From contig CBDCAA010000007.1 in the NCBI GenBank assembly GCA_965213855.1, positions 186,001 to 250,000 on the forward strand: DNA of 64,000 nucleotides, read 5' to 3'. Of the stretch, positions 24,598 through 33,183 are shown in pieces; within the stretch, counting starts at the first letter, position 1; every line of letters starts with the position of its first letter. The stretch comes from JBBROS01 sp965213855 (lineage in GTDB: Bacteria > Pseudomonadota > Alphaproteobacteria > Acetobacterales > Acetobacteraceae). Under the pieces are notes generated by a model. It had not been told where the DNA came from. It worked only from the letters and a program-made list of their open reading frames with translations, and did not search any database. A program made the position numbers and the translations under genes.

Positions 24598-25137
24598 CGG
24601 GTTGGACGGAGGGGACGACGGTCCGCCGCTCCCGCATGGGTCCGTGTCGTCCAGGATGCGGCGGAACCTGCTGACGATCCGTTGCTGCTTGCGGGGACCT
24701 TCGACGTGCCAGGCGCGCCACCATAGGTCGGGGCCGGCCAAGCGGTAGCGTCCGGCATAGGTGTCGGGCGGGCACTGGTGGGCGACCTGGGCGACGCCGG
24801 CCGCAAGGTCCAGCGTGTGGAAGGGCCGTCCATCGGCGAAGAACAGGGCGGCCGCCGGGCCATGGCAGCGCAGGAGGGTGGAGCGGGAGGCCGGGCCGCG
24901 ATACGGGCCGATGCGGCTCTCGCCATGCTCGAGCAGGCGCAGCGCCTGATCAGCGCCCGATACCAGCGCCCGAGCACGCACCCGCATGGGCCGGCCGCCG
25001 GCGTCCCACCCCAGGGTCACGACGTCCCAACGTCCGCGCAGATAGGCGGCGAGGTCGCGGATGGGCCAGGAAGGGCGGGTCAGGCGGGGTGGGTCAGCGC
25101 GCCAGGCGACGGAGGTGCGGCGCGGTGGCGGCCGCAA
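24589..25137 (-). CDS. DUF6314 family protein
   Basis: Up to 182 residues with the DUF6314 pattern: RGRWDVVTLGWDAG, SGADQALRLLEHGE, DGRPFHTLDLAAG, HQCPPDTYAGRYRL and a C-terminal WWRAWHVEGPRKQQRIVSRF. Function is unknown. The start is unclear: there is no in-frame ATG before the conserved region. A TTG at 25137 would overlap bioY by 44 nt, and a later non-ATG start after the bioY stop is possible. The linkage with bioY suggests cotranscription. Confidence 0.68.
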   Translation of the reverse strand: MRPPPRRTSVAWRADPPRLTRPSWPIRDLAAYLRGRWDVVTLGWDAGGRPMRVRARALVSGADQALRLLEHGESRIGPYRGPASRSTLLRCHGPAAALFFADGRPFHTLDLAAGVAQVAHQCPPDTYAGRYRLAGPDLWWRAWHVEGPRKQQRIVSRFRRILDDTDPCGSGGPSSPPSNPLS

Positions 25138-25645
25138 GGGCCAGCTTGCAGGCTTCGGCGGGAAGGAACGGCACGAGACCGACCGCGACGGCCTTGGCGC
25201 TGCCGAACAGGATCGCGAGCCAGGCGATGCCCGGCGCGTAGATTAACGCCTCACCGAGCAGCAAGACTGCGACCGTGCCGACCCAGCCGCGCGTCGCCCC
25301 GCGTTCGGCCAAGGCGCCGACCGTGCCGGCCGCGAGCACGAAGCCCACCAGGTAGCCGCCAGACGGCCCTGCCATGTAGGCCGGACCGGCGCCCGCTTGG
25401 AACACCGGCAGCCCCAGCGCGCCCTCGGCCAGGTAGGCCAGGAGGGTCGCGACGCCGAGCCGGCCGCCGCATGCAAGACCGATCGCGAGCACCACAAAGC
25501 TCTGCATCGATAGGCGCACGGGCCAGAACGGCACCTGCACGTGCGCCGATGCGGCGAGCAGTGCGGACCCGGCGATGACGGCGAGGATCGCGCGGGGCAA
25601 GGTGCCGGCGCCGAACCGGGCGGGCGATGAGGATGCGTTCTGCAC
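25094..25645 (-). CDS. bioY: Biotin transporter S component BioY
   Basis: A 183-residue membrane protein with six predicted helices and the BioY landmarks: ALLAASAHVQVPFWPVRLSM, GLACGGRLGVATLLAYLAEG, LGLPVFQAG and GPSGGYLVGFVLAA. It binds biotin and works either alone or with an ECF EcfA/EcfT module, which is absent here. GTG 25645 is chosen because GGAGAG lies upstream and the helix begins soon after; the frame is open further 5'. No BioR-type operator was recognised by eye. Confidence 0.92.
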   Translation of the reverse strand: MQNASSSPARFGAGTLPRAILAVIAGSALLAASAHVQVPFWPVRLSMQSFVVLAIGLACGGRLGVATLLAYLAEGALGLPVFQAGAGPAYMAGPSGGYLVGFVLAAGTVGALAERGATRGWVGTVAVLLLGEALIYAPGIAWLAILFGSAKAVAVGLVPFLPAEACKLALAAATAPHLRRLAR

Positions 25646-25847
25646 GTGCTTGGCTCTCCAGGTCTCGGGTGGCGTTGTAGCACCGCCCCGCGGGACCGCC
25701 AGCGTCCTGCCGATCGGAGAACCTTGTTTCAAGACTCTGGTCGGGCGTGCGGTGGTGGGCTGAAGGCCACTCTACGCGTTCGACATGGCGGTGATGGCGG
25801 GCACGTTGGGATGGTCGCCGCGGCCGGCGGCCGAGGTGGGCGGGTCG

Positions 25848-26483
25848 TCAGGCGGGGTCGTGGCGGGCGCAGAACTCGGCGGCGCCGAGGGTGCGGATGT
25901 CGTGCATGGCGGCGCCCAGCCGGGCGTGGGGCCAGTCCCACCAGGCGATGCGGTGCAGTGCCGCGACGATGGGCTCGGGGAAGCGGAGCCGAAGGACGCG
26001 GCCGGGGTTGCCGACGACGATGGCGAAGGGCGGCACGTCCTTCGTCACGATGGCGCCGGCGCCGATAGCGGCCCCGGTGCCGATGGTGAGCCCGGGCAGG
26101 ACGATCGCGCCATGGCCGATCCAGACGTCGTGGCCGAGGGTCACGGGGCTGCTGCGGCGCCAATCGAAGAAGCCGGGGTCGTCGGGGCCGAGACCGTAGG
26201 CGCTGCTGCGGTAGCTGACGTGGCTGAGCATCACGCGGTCGAGCGGATGGTTGCCCGGGTTGATCCGGGTTTGGGCGGCGATGGAGCAAAACTTGCCGAT
26301 GGTGCTGTAGATGATGTCGCTGTCGTTGACGACGTAGCTGTAGTCCCCGAAGGCGCTTTCGGCGACCTTGGTGCGTGCGCCGACTTCGCAGAACTTGCCG
26401 AAGGTGGTGGCGCGCACGGAGGCGGTGCGGTGGATGCTTGGCTGCTCGCCCAGTTCTTTGTCCGAGGCCGGGTCGTTGGCCAT
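25848..26483 (-). CDS. Hexapeptide-repeat acyltransferase (CatB/PhnO-linked type)
   Basis: A 211-residue left-handed beta-helix acyltransferase. Hexapeptide repeats start at FGKFCEVGARTKVAESAFG and continue in VTLGHDVWIGHGAIVLPGLT and IGTGAAIGAGAIVTKDVPPF. NPGNHPLDRVMLSHVSYR and the C-terminal WWDWPHARLGAAMHD match the subgroup found in many phosphonate-utilisation loci as well as xenobiotic (chloramphenicol/streptogramin) acetyltransferases. No phn genes are nearby, so the substrate is open. The ATG at 26483 is one base after the stop of the upstream gene, implying cotranscription. Confidence 0.82.
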   Translation of the reverse strand: MANDPASDKELGEQPSIHRTASVRATTFGKFCEVGARTKVAESAFGDYSYVVNDSDIIYSTIGKFCSIAAQTRINPGNHPLDRVMLSHVSYRSSAYGLGPDDPGFFDWRRSSPVTLGHDVWIGHGAIVLPGLTIGTGAAIGAGAIVTKDVPPFAIVVGNPGRVLRLRFPEPIVAALHRIAWWDWPHARLGAAMHDIRTLGAAEFCARHDPA

Positions 26484-26484
26484 G

Positions 26485-26979
26485 TCAGCGCTGGAGAGTG
26501 ATGCTGCAGGGCCGGTCGATGGGGGCGAAGCGGGGACCTGTCCAGTGCTGGGTGCCGATCAGGACGGTCCCGCCGCCGGCGGGGGGCAATGTGCCGGAGT
26601 AGGTGGCGACGTAGCTATAGCCGCGGCCCTCGGCGTGCCCATTCAGCGTGAGTGCGCCGTTGGCCGCCACTGCGCCGCCGCCGCGTTCGGGCACCTCGGT
26701 TTCCTGGGTGCTGTCCGGCCGGCGGACGTAGCGCTGGTAACTTGCCTGCCCGCCTGAGACGGTCAGCACGAACGGCTGGTTGAGGCGGAGCGTGGTCAGG
26801 GTGGGCATGGCATCGCAGCGGAGAGTGCCTTGCCAGACCTGGGCGGAGGGATCAGGCGGCGAAGCAGCCTGGGCCGCGGAGCCGGCCAGCGTCAGCAAGC
26901 AGACGACGTGGCCAAGACAAGCAATTGGGCGAGTGGCCGGACTACGAATGGGTCGGATACGAAGGGCGAACTGCGGCAT
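26485..26979 (-). CDS. Secreted hypothetical protein
   Basis: A 164-residue protein with an export signal (hydrophobic core VVCLLTLAGSAAQAA, about residues 26-40) and a small beta-rich mature domain: WQGTLRCDAMPTLTTLRLNQ, then PFVLTVSGGQASYQRYV and SYVATYSGTLPPAGGGTVLI. Two cysteines (one early, one near the C-terminus) may form a disulfide. No family name is recognised. ATG 26979 is preceded by GTGGAGCGGAAG; an in-frame GTG at 26991 sits inside that region. It is cotranscribed with the acyltransferase. Confidence 0.65.
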   Translation of the reverse strand: MPQFALRIRPIRSPATRPIACLGHVVCLLTLAGSAAQAASPPDPSAQVWQGTLRCDAMPTLTTLRLNQPFVLTVSGGQASYQRYVRRPDSTQETEVPERGGGAVAANGALTLNGHAEGRGYSYVATYSGTLPPAGGGTVLIGTQHWTGPRFAPIDRPCSITLQR

Positions 26980-27094
26980 CTTCCGCTCCACGCGTCATGG
27001 TCCGCGATAGGCCAGGCGGAGGGGACTGTCCAGGTCCGTCCGGTCCCGAACCCACTCGAGCGCGCAGCCGGGGTACAGCGATCAGACGACCTTG

Positions 27095-28510
27095 CTAGTT
27101 CAGGAACAGCTTGCCCGGGTTCATGATGCCGCTTGGGTCGAGTGCGGTCTTGATCTGGCGCATGACGGCGAGGGTTTCGGCGCCGTGCTCGCGTTCCAGG
27201 AACTCGCGCTTGCCGATGCCGACGCCGTGCTCGCCCGAGCAGGAGCCGCCGAGCGACAGGGCGCGACCGACGATCTGCTGGTCGAGCTGCCAGGCGCGCT
27301 CGATGCCGCCGGGCGTGTTGGGCACCAGGATGACGGTATGGAAGTTGCCGTCGCCGACGTGGCCAACGATCGGGGCGACGAGGCCGGAGGCGAGGATGTC
27401 CTCCTTCGCGCCGACGATCAGCTCGGCCAGATTGCTGATGGGCACGATAGCGTCGGTCGCGATGCCCTTATGGCCCGGTGCGAGCGCCAGGGCGGCCCAG
27501 TATGCGTCGTGCCGGGCGCGCCAGAGGCGGTTGCGCTCGGCGGCGTCGGTCGCCCATTGGAAGCCGCGGGCGCCGAACTCGGCCGTGATGTCCTGCGCGA
27601 GCGCGGCCTGCTCGGCGACCGCGGCCTCGGTGCCGTGGAACTCCAGCAGCAAGGTGGGGGCCGGGCGGTAGCCGTCGAGCTTCGAGAAGGCGATGCAGGC
27701 GCCCATCTGCACGTCGTCCAGCAGCTCGATCCGGGCGATCGGGATGCCGGCTTGCAGGATCGCGATCACGCTCTCGACCGCGCCGCCGAGCGTGTCGAAC
27801 TGGCAGATGGCGGCGCTCATCGCCTCGGGGATGCCGTGCAGGCGCAACTGGATCTCGGTGATGACGCCGAGCGTGCCCTCGGACCCGATCATGAGGTGCG
27901 TGAGGTCGTAGCCGGTCGCGGACTTGCGGACGCGGCCGCCGGTCTCAATTAGCCGGCCGTCGGGGAGTGCCACCTGGAGGCCGAGCACGTTTTCGCGGAT
28001 GGTGCCGTAGCGCACCGCGGCGGTACCGCTTGCCCGCGTCGCGCACATGCCGCCGATGGTGCATTCGGAGCCGGGGTCGACGGGAAAGAACAGCCCCTGG
28101 TCGCGCAGATGTTCGTTGAGTTGCTGGCGCGTCACCCCGGCCTCGATCCGGCAATCCATGTCGGCCGCGTTGACGGCGAGGATGCGGGTCATGCGGCTGA
28201 GGTCGAGCGAGAGGCCGCCGCGGACGGGGGTCACGTGCCCTTCGAGCGAGGTTCCGGCGCCGAATGGCACGACGGGCACGTGATGGGCGTGGCAGAGGCC
28301 GAGCAGCTTGGCGGCCTCGGCGCCGGTCTCGACGAATGCGACCGCGTCGGGCAGCACCGGCGGTTGGGTGTCCTCGCCATGGGAGTGCTGCTCCCGCAGG
28401 GCCGCGTTGGTGGTCAGCCGCTCGCCCAGGAAGGCCCGGGCGGCCTCGATGACGCGCTGCGTCCCGGGCGGGACGGGGCGGGGCGACGGGGCGGGCATGG
28501 TGTCGGGCAT
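27095..28510 (-). CDS. FAD-linked oxidase, D-lactate dehydrogenase (cytochrome)/GlcD family
   Basis: A 471-residue flavoenzyme of the vanillyl-alcohol-oxidase fold. The FAD domain shows PVVPFGAGTSLEGHVTPVRG, VDPGSECTIGGMCATRASGT and GSEGTLGVITEIQLRLHG; the C-terminal substrate domain ends VGHVGDGNFHTVILVP, SGEHGVGIGKREFL and DPSGIMNPGKLF. This is the pattern of the D-lactate dehydrogenase (cytochrome c) and glycolate oxidase GlcD families, which oxidise 2-hydroxy acids. No GlcE/GlcF genes are near, so D-lactate is the more likely substrate. ATG 28510 or 28498. Confidence 0.9.
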   Translation of the reverse strand: MPDTMPAPSPRPVPPGTQRVIEAARAFLGERLTTNAALREQHSHGEDTQPPVLPDAVAFVETGAEAAKLLGLCHAHHVPVVPFGAGTSLEGHVTPVRGGLSLDLSRMTRILAVNAADMDCRIEAGVTRQQLNEHLRDQGLFFPVDPGSECTIGGMCATRASGTAAVRYGTIRENVLGLQVALPDGRLIETGGRVRKSATGYDLTHLMIGSEGTLGVITEIQLRLHGIPEAMSAAICQFDTLGGAVESVIAILQAGIPIARIELLDDVQMGACIAFSKLDGYRPAPTLLLEFHGTEAAVAEQAALAQDITAEFGARGFQWATDAAERNRLWRARHDAYWAALALAPGHKGIATDAIVPISNLAELIVGAKEDILASGLVAPIVGHVGDGNFHTVILVPNTPGGIERAWQLDQQIVGRALSLGGSCSGEHGVGIGKREFLEREHGAETLAVMRQIKTALDPSGIMNPGKLFLN

Positions 28511-28644
28511 GCTTCCAGTTTAGGGCGCGGCCGGGGCGGAGGAAAGCGTGATCCCCATGGGGATGCAAGCGTTCGGGGCTCGCTGCGGATGGCATGGACG
28601 CCCTAATGGGCGCATGATCGAGACGGTGCGGACAGGAGCCTGGC

Positions 28645-29547
28645 ATGCGGATGGCGACGGCGTTTCTGGCGGCTTGTGCGCTTTCCTTGGCGACGCCGTG
28701 CCGCGCCCAGTCCGACGACAGGGCGCGCTGCACCGGGCTGCTGGAGGAGATCGCGCCGCTGCTGTCGCAAGCGCCGACGCTCGCTGCGGCGGGGCCGGAG
28801 GAGTGCACCTTCGCGGCCGTGCAGGTGCGCTTCGGGAGCCGGTTCGGCTTTGCTGCCGGCGCGCTGGTGCTGCATGGGCCGTTCGCGGCGAACCAGGCGC
28901 CCGCGGGCGCGGACGGCCCGGTGCTGCGCCGGTTGGAGCTGCGCGACGTGACCACGATCACGGAGACGCAGAACACCGAGATGAACTGGCTGTTCCGGCA
29001 GCAACAGATCCCGTTCGACATCGTGCTCGACACGTCGGAGGACCCCGCCGCGCATACGTTCACGATCAAGGAGTTTCGTGTGCAGGGCGAGGATATCGGC
29101 CAGATCACACTCGATGCGGCGTTCGAAGGGGTTGGGCCGGATAGCCTGCCGGGCAATCTGCCGGACTTGTCCGAGGCGGGCCTGCGCTCGGTCCATCTGC
29201 GGTCGGACAGCAGGCGCTTCGCGCTGAAGTTCCTGCTGGGGGCGCTGGTCGGCTCCTGGCACGAGGGCGACCCGGAGGCAGAGATGGCGCAAACCCGCGT
29301 GCAGATGGCCGACATGGCGCAGGACTTCATGCACGTCGCGCACACGGCGCCGGGATCGATCGATGCGGTGCTGGGCTTCATCCGGGAATTCCCAAAGCCG
29401 ATGCACGTGTTGGACGTGTCCATCATCGCCAGCGGCGGTCCGGTCACCGCGGACGACGCGGACCAGGCGGCCAGCTCGCACATGGGGCTGGCGGAGGTGC
29501 TGACGCGGCTGCAGGTGAAGGCGACCTATGACGGCGCCGCGCACTGA
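28645..29547 (+). CDS. Secreted hypothetical protein
   Basis: A 300-residue protein with a signal peptide (MRMATAFLAACALSLATPCR, cleavage after RA) and a mature domain of alternating strands without a family I can name. Visible landmarks are CTGLLEEIAPLLSQ, two cysteines (mature residues near 29 and 54), EMNWLFRQQQIPFDIVLDT and a C-terminal PMHVLDVSIIASGGPVTADD. It is probably periplasmic. The 3' end overlaps the next gene by 20 nt, so the two are coupled. A role cannot be assigned. Confidence 0.65.
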   Translation: MRMATAFLAACALSLATPCRAQSDDRARCTGLLEEIAPLLSQAPTLAAAGPEECTFAAVQVRFGSRFGFAAGALVLHGPFAANQAPAGADGPVLRRLELRDVTTITETQNTEMNWLFRQQQIPFDIVLDTSEDPAAHTFTIKEFRVQGEDIGQITLDAAFEGVGPDSLPGNLPDLSEAGLRSVHLRSDSRRFALKFLLGALVGSWHEGDPEAEMAQTRVQMADMAQDFMHVAHTAPGSIDAVLGFIREFPKPMHVLDVSIIASGGPVTADDADQAASSHMGLAEVLTRLQVKATYDGAAH

Positions 29548-30016
29548 GTGGTGGACCCGCCCGCTCGGCCCCGGCGACGCGGCGGAGGCGCTCGCGGTCA
29601 TCCATGAGGCGTTCGCCGCCCAGCCGATCCGGACCGAGCCGCCGCCCGGCGCGCTGCGCGAGACCGTCGACGCGGTGCGAGAGGCGATCTCGTGCGGCGG
29701 AGGCGCGTGTGTCCCGGAGGGGGCCAGCCTGATCGGCGTGGTGCTCTGGGCCGCTCAGGCGGACGGCCTGTATTTCGGACGGCTTGCGGTGCGGCCGGGC
29801 TATGCCGGTCGTGGCGCCGGACGGGCGCTGGTCGACGCGGCCGAGATGGAGGCGCGGCGCCACGGGCTGGCCCGCGTTCATCTCGGCACGCGTCTCAGCC
29901 TGCCCGGCAATCGCGCCTTCTTCGCCGCGTGCGGCTACCGCGAGGCGGGCGTGGCCACCCATGCGGGCTACGACGCCCCGACCTCGGTGGTCATGGAGAA
30001 GCTGCTGCGGGCGTGA
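29528..30016 (+). CDS. GNAT family N-acetyltransferase
   Basis: A 162-residue GNAT protein: acetyl-CoA loop VRPGYAGRGAGRALVDAAEM (motif A, with the R-x-x-G-x-G/A core), preceded by the strand GLYFGRLAV and followed by VHLGTRLSLPGNRAFFAACG (motif B). The acceptor is unknown; the C-terminal GYREAGVATHAGYDAPTSVV is typical of small-molecule acetyltransferases. It overlaps the preceding gene by 20 nt and precedes the SBP gene at 30121 by 104 bp. Confidence 0.83.
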   Translation: MTAPRTEWWTRPLGPGDAAEALAVIHEAFAAQPIRTEPPPGALRETVDAVREAISCGGGACVPEGASLIGVVLWAAQADGLYFGRLAVRPGYAGRGAGRALVDAAEMEARRHGLARVHLGTRLSLPGNRAFFAACGYREAGVATHAGYDAPTSVVMEKLLRA

Positions 30017-30120
30017 CGGCGTTGCCCGCGGCGGGACATCCCCACCTTGGACGTGCTCACATTGTCGAGGGCGACCAGCCGGAATACAAGGCGCTGGTCC
30101 ATCGAGGAGAGCTCCAGCCC

Positions 30121-31728
30121 ATGCTTCGCCGCACCCTCCTCGCCGCCGCGGCCGCGGGGGCCGCAAGCCCCGTCCTGTGGTCACGCGCCTTTGCCGAGAC
30201 CCCGCGGGACACGCTGGTCATGGCCAAGCGGATCGACGACATCATCAGCCTCGACCCGCAGGAGTCGTTCGAGTACTCGGGCAGCGAGGTCACCGGGAAC
30301 ATCTACGAGAAGCTCGTCACGCCCGGCGCCGACGACCCGACCCGGATCGATCCGCAGCTGGCGCAAAGCTGGACGTCCAGCGCCGACGGCTTGACCTGGA
30401 CGTTCGTGCTGAAGGGCGGCGCCACGTTCAGCTCCGGCAACCCGGTCACGGCCGTGGACGCGGCGTTCAGCCTGCAGCGCGCGGTGATCCTTAACAAGTC
30501 GCCGGGCTTCATCATCGGCCAGTTCGGCTTCACCCCGGCCAACGTCGCCGAGCGCATCCGGGCCGTGGACGACCATACGTTGACCATCCAGGTCGCCGAG
30601 CGCCAGGCACCGACGTTCCTGCTGTATTGCCTCTCCGCGGCGGTTGGTGGGGTGGTGGAAAAGGCGGTCGCGATGGCGCATGCCGCGCCCGGGGCCAACG
30701 GCGACAGCGACCTCGGCAACGCTTGGCTAAAAACGAACAGCGCCGGGTCCGGCCCGTTCATGCTCCGCACGGTGCGCGCGAGCGAGCTTGTGGCGCTGGA
30801 CGCGAACCCGCACGCGGCACAGCCGCCGCGGATCAAGCGCGTGATCATCCGCCATACCGCCGACCCGTCCGTGCAGTTGCTGCTGTTGCAGAAGGGGGAT
30901 GTCGACATCGCCCGCGACCTGCTGGCCGAGCAGATCGCCACCGTGAAGAAGGACCCGGCGATCGAGGTCATCGCGGCGCCCAAGGCGTCGTTGATGTATA
31001 TCTCGATGAACGTCGCCCACCCCGCGCTGGCCAACCCGAAGGTGCGCGATGCGGTGCGCTGGTCGATCGACTATCACGGGATCGAGCAGAACCTGGTGCC
31101 AGGCACATTCACGGTGCACCAGGCGTTCCTGCCGCGCGGCTTCCCCGCCGCCGTCACCGACACGCCGTACGCCGCCGACCCGGCGAAGGCACGCGCACTG
31201 CTGGCCGAGGCCGGATTCCCGGACGGGCTGGAGCTGACGTTCGATCACGCCAACAGCTCGCCGCGGGCCGAGATCGCGCAGGCGCTCCAGGCCCAGCTGA
31301 AGCTGTCGGGCATCCGCCTCACGCTCATCGCCGGCGAGGGCCGGCAGGTGCTGACCAAGATCCGGGCGCGGCAGCATCAGCTCGCGATCAGCCTGTGGGG
31401 CAGCGACTACATGGACCCGCACAGCAACGCGCAGACCTTTTGCGTGAACGAGGACAATAGCGACCAGTCGCGCAACCGCACTTCGGCCTGGATCAACTCG
31501 TGGCAGGACAAGGGGTTCACCGACCGCGCGCTGGCGGCGGTGCGGGAGGACGACGCGGGCAAGCGCATCGCCGAGTACGAGGCGCTGCAGCGGGACCTGA
31601 TGGCCGCCGGACCGTTCGCGATCATGCTGCAGGAGACGTCGGTCGCGGCGCTTCGGCGGCCGACGTCGGGGTTGGTGCCAGGCCCGATCTCGGACCGGAC
31701 GCCCTATGCCGGTATCGGCAAAGGCTGA
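30121..31728 (+). CDS. ABC transporter solute-binding protein, family 5 (DppA-like)
   Basis: A 535-residue family-5 binding protein. The signal MLRRTLLAAAAAGAASPVLW is twin-arginine-like, and the mature chain starts near ETPRDTLVMAKRIDDIISLD. It is a clear paralogue of the protein at 33973: both share RIDDIISLDP/QIDDIISLDP, the LLYCLSA segment, NSAGS, LLLLQKGDVDIAR, and RARQH...WGSDYMDPHSNA. ATG 30121 has GAGGAGAG about 9 nt upstream. It is followed by cardiolipin synthase rather than permeases, so it presumably uses the dpp-like permease set at 35.6-39.1 kb or another one. Confidence 0.9.
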   Translation: MLRRTLLAAAAAGAASPVLWSRAFAETPRDTLVMAKRIDDIISLDPQESFEYSGSEVTGNIYEKLVTPGADDPTRIDPQLAQSWTSSADGLTWTFVLKGGATFSSGNPVTAVDAAFSLQRAVILNKSPGFIIGQFGFTPANVAERIRAVDDHTLTIQVAERQAPTFLLYCLSAAVGGVVEKAVAMAHAAPGANGDSDLGNAWLKTNSAGSGPFMLRTVRASELVALDANPHAAQPPRIKRVIIRHTADPSVQLLLLQKGDVDIARDLLAEQIATVKKDPAIEVIAAPKASLMYISMNVAHPALANPKVRDAVRWSIDYHGIEQNLVPGTFTVHQAFLPRGFPAAVTDTPYAADPAKARALLAEAGFPDGLELTFDHANSSPRAEIAQALQAQLKLSGIRLTLIAGEGRQVLTKIRARQHQLAISLWGSDYMDPHSNAQTFCVNEDNSDQSRNRTSAWINSWQDKGFTDRALAAVREDDAGKRIAEYEALQRDLMAAGPFAIMLQETSVAALRRPTSGLVPGPISDRTPYAGIGKG

Positions 31729-31749
31729 ACTGCCGCACGGGACCGTCCG

Positions 31750-33174
31750 GTGAACCACCTACTCGGCTATCTGCCCAACATCCCGCAGCCGCTCGTGTTG
31801 GGAGTCGGGTTCGTGTTGGCCGCTGTCGTGACCGTGCACGTGCTGCTGCGCAAGCGCGACGTCGCGTCGGCGGCGGCGTGGATCGGGCTCGCGTGGTTTG
31901 CGCCCTATAGCGGGGCTGCCGCCTATTTCGTGCTGGGCGTGAACCGCGTCCAGCGCCGCGCCCGGCGGCTGCTGCCGCAGGACCGGACCGGCGGACGCGG
32001 TCCGCCACGCGCGCGGGCGGGGACCCGGCACCTCGACCCGCTGAGCCGCAGCGTGGGCCGGCTGACGACCCGGCCGTTGCTGCCGGGCAACGCGGTCGAC
32101 GTGTATGAAAATGGCGACCAGGCCTATCCGCCGATGCTGGAGGCGATCGCCGCAGCGCAGCGCAGCGTCGGCCTGTCGTCCTACATCTTTCGCGACGACG
32201 CGTGGGGCGGCCGCTTCATCGAGGCGCTGGCGGACGCGCATGGCCGTGGGGTGCAGGTGCGGGTGCTGATCGACGGGGTGGGGGGCGGCTGGCTGCGCTC
32301 GCCCGCCTATCATCACCTCTGCCGGCGCGGCATCCCGGCCGCGCGCTTCCTGCACTCGCTGCTGCCCTGGCGCATGCCGTTCCTCAACCTGCGCTCGCAC
32401 AAGAAGATCCTGATCATCGATGGCGCGGTCGGCTTCACCGGCGGCATGAACATCAGCGACGAGAACGTGATGGCGACCCGACCGGCCGAGCCCGTCCAGG
32501 ACACGCATTTCCGCCTGCGCGGGCCGGCCGTGTGCCAGCTGACCGAGGCTTTCGCCCAGGACTGGTCGTTCGCGACCGACGAGGAGCTGAATGGCGACGC
32601 CTGGTATCCTGACATTCTCGGTGTGCCGGACGGACCCTCGGCCCGGATCGTCGACAGTGGCCCCGACGAGGACGTGGAGAAGATCGAGTTCACGATGCTC
32701 GAGGCGATCGCGGTCGCGCAGCAGCGCATCGTTGTGATGACGCCCTATTTCCTGCCCGACGAGCGCATGATCGGCGCGTTGAGCCTTGCGAGCCTTCGTG
32801 GGGTGGCCGTGGACGTGATCATCCCGGAAAAGAGCGATCACCCCTTCGTGGACTGGGCGTGCCGCCCGAATATCGGGCCGTTGCTGTCCGACGGCGTGCG
32901 CATCTGGCGGTCTCCGCCGCCGTTCCGGCATTCGAAGATGATGCTGGTCGATGACGAATGGTGCCTGGTGGGCAGCTGCAACTGGGACATCCGGTCGTTC
33001 CGCCTCAATTTCGAGCTGTGCCTCGAGGTGTATGACCGCGCGCTGGCCGCGACGCTGGCCGAGATCGCCAAGCGCAACCAGCATGGCCCGCTCCGGCAAG
33101 ACGAGGTGGACGCGGCCCCGTTCCCGGTCCGCCTCCGCAATGCAGCGGTTCGCCTGTTGCTACCCTACCTTTAA
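31750..33174 (+). CDS. cls: Cardiolipin synthase (phospholipase D family)
   Basis: A 474-residue enzyme with two N-terminal membrane segments (about 15-35 and 42-65, a PLDc_N-like region with AAAWIGLAWFAPYSGAAAYF) and two HKD motifs: HKKILIIDG (H217, K219, D224) and HSKMMLVDD (H394, K396, D401). It condenses two phosphatidylglycerols to cardiolipin at the inner membrane. The start is GTG 31750, 22 bp after the SBP gene stop. Normal family length. An alternative is another PLD-family phosphatidyltransferase. Confidence 0.9.
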   Translation: MNHLLGYLPNIPQPLVLGVGFVLAAVVTVHVLLRKRDVASAAAWIGLAWFAPYSGAAAYFVLGVNRVQRRARRLLPQDRTGGRGPPRARAGTRHLDPLSRSVGRLTTRPLLPGNAVDVYENGDQAYPPMLEAIAAAQRSVGLSSYIFRDDAWGGRFIEALADAHGRGVQVRVLIDGVGGGWLRSPAYHHLCRRGIPAARFLHSLLPWRMPFLNLRSHKKILIIDGAVGFTGGMNISDENVMATRPAEPVQDTHFRLRGPAVCQLTEAFAQDWSFATDEELNGDAWYPDILGVPDGPSARIVDSGPDEDVEKIEFTMLEAIAVAQQRIVVMTPYFLPDERMIGALSLASLRGVAVDVIIPEKSDHPFVDWACRPNIGPLLSDGVRIWRSPPPFRHSKMMLVDDEWCLVGSCNWDIRSFRLNFELCLEVYDRALAATLAEIAKRNQHGPLRQDEVDAAPFPVRLRNAAVRLLLPYL

Positions 33175-33183
33175 GGGGCGTCC

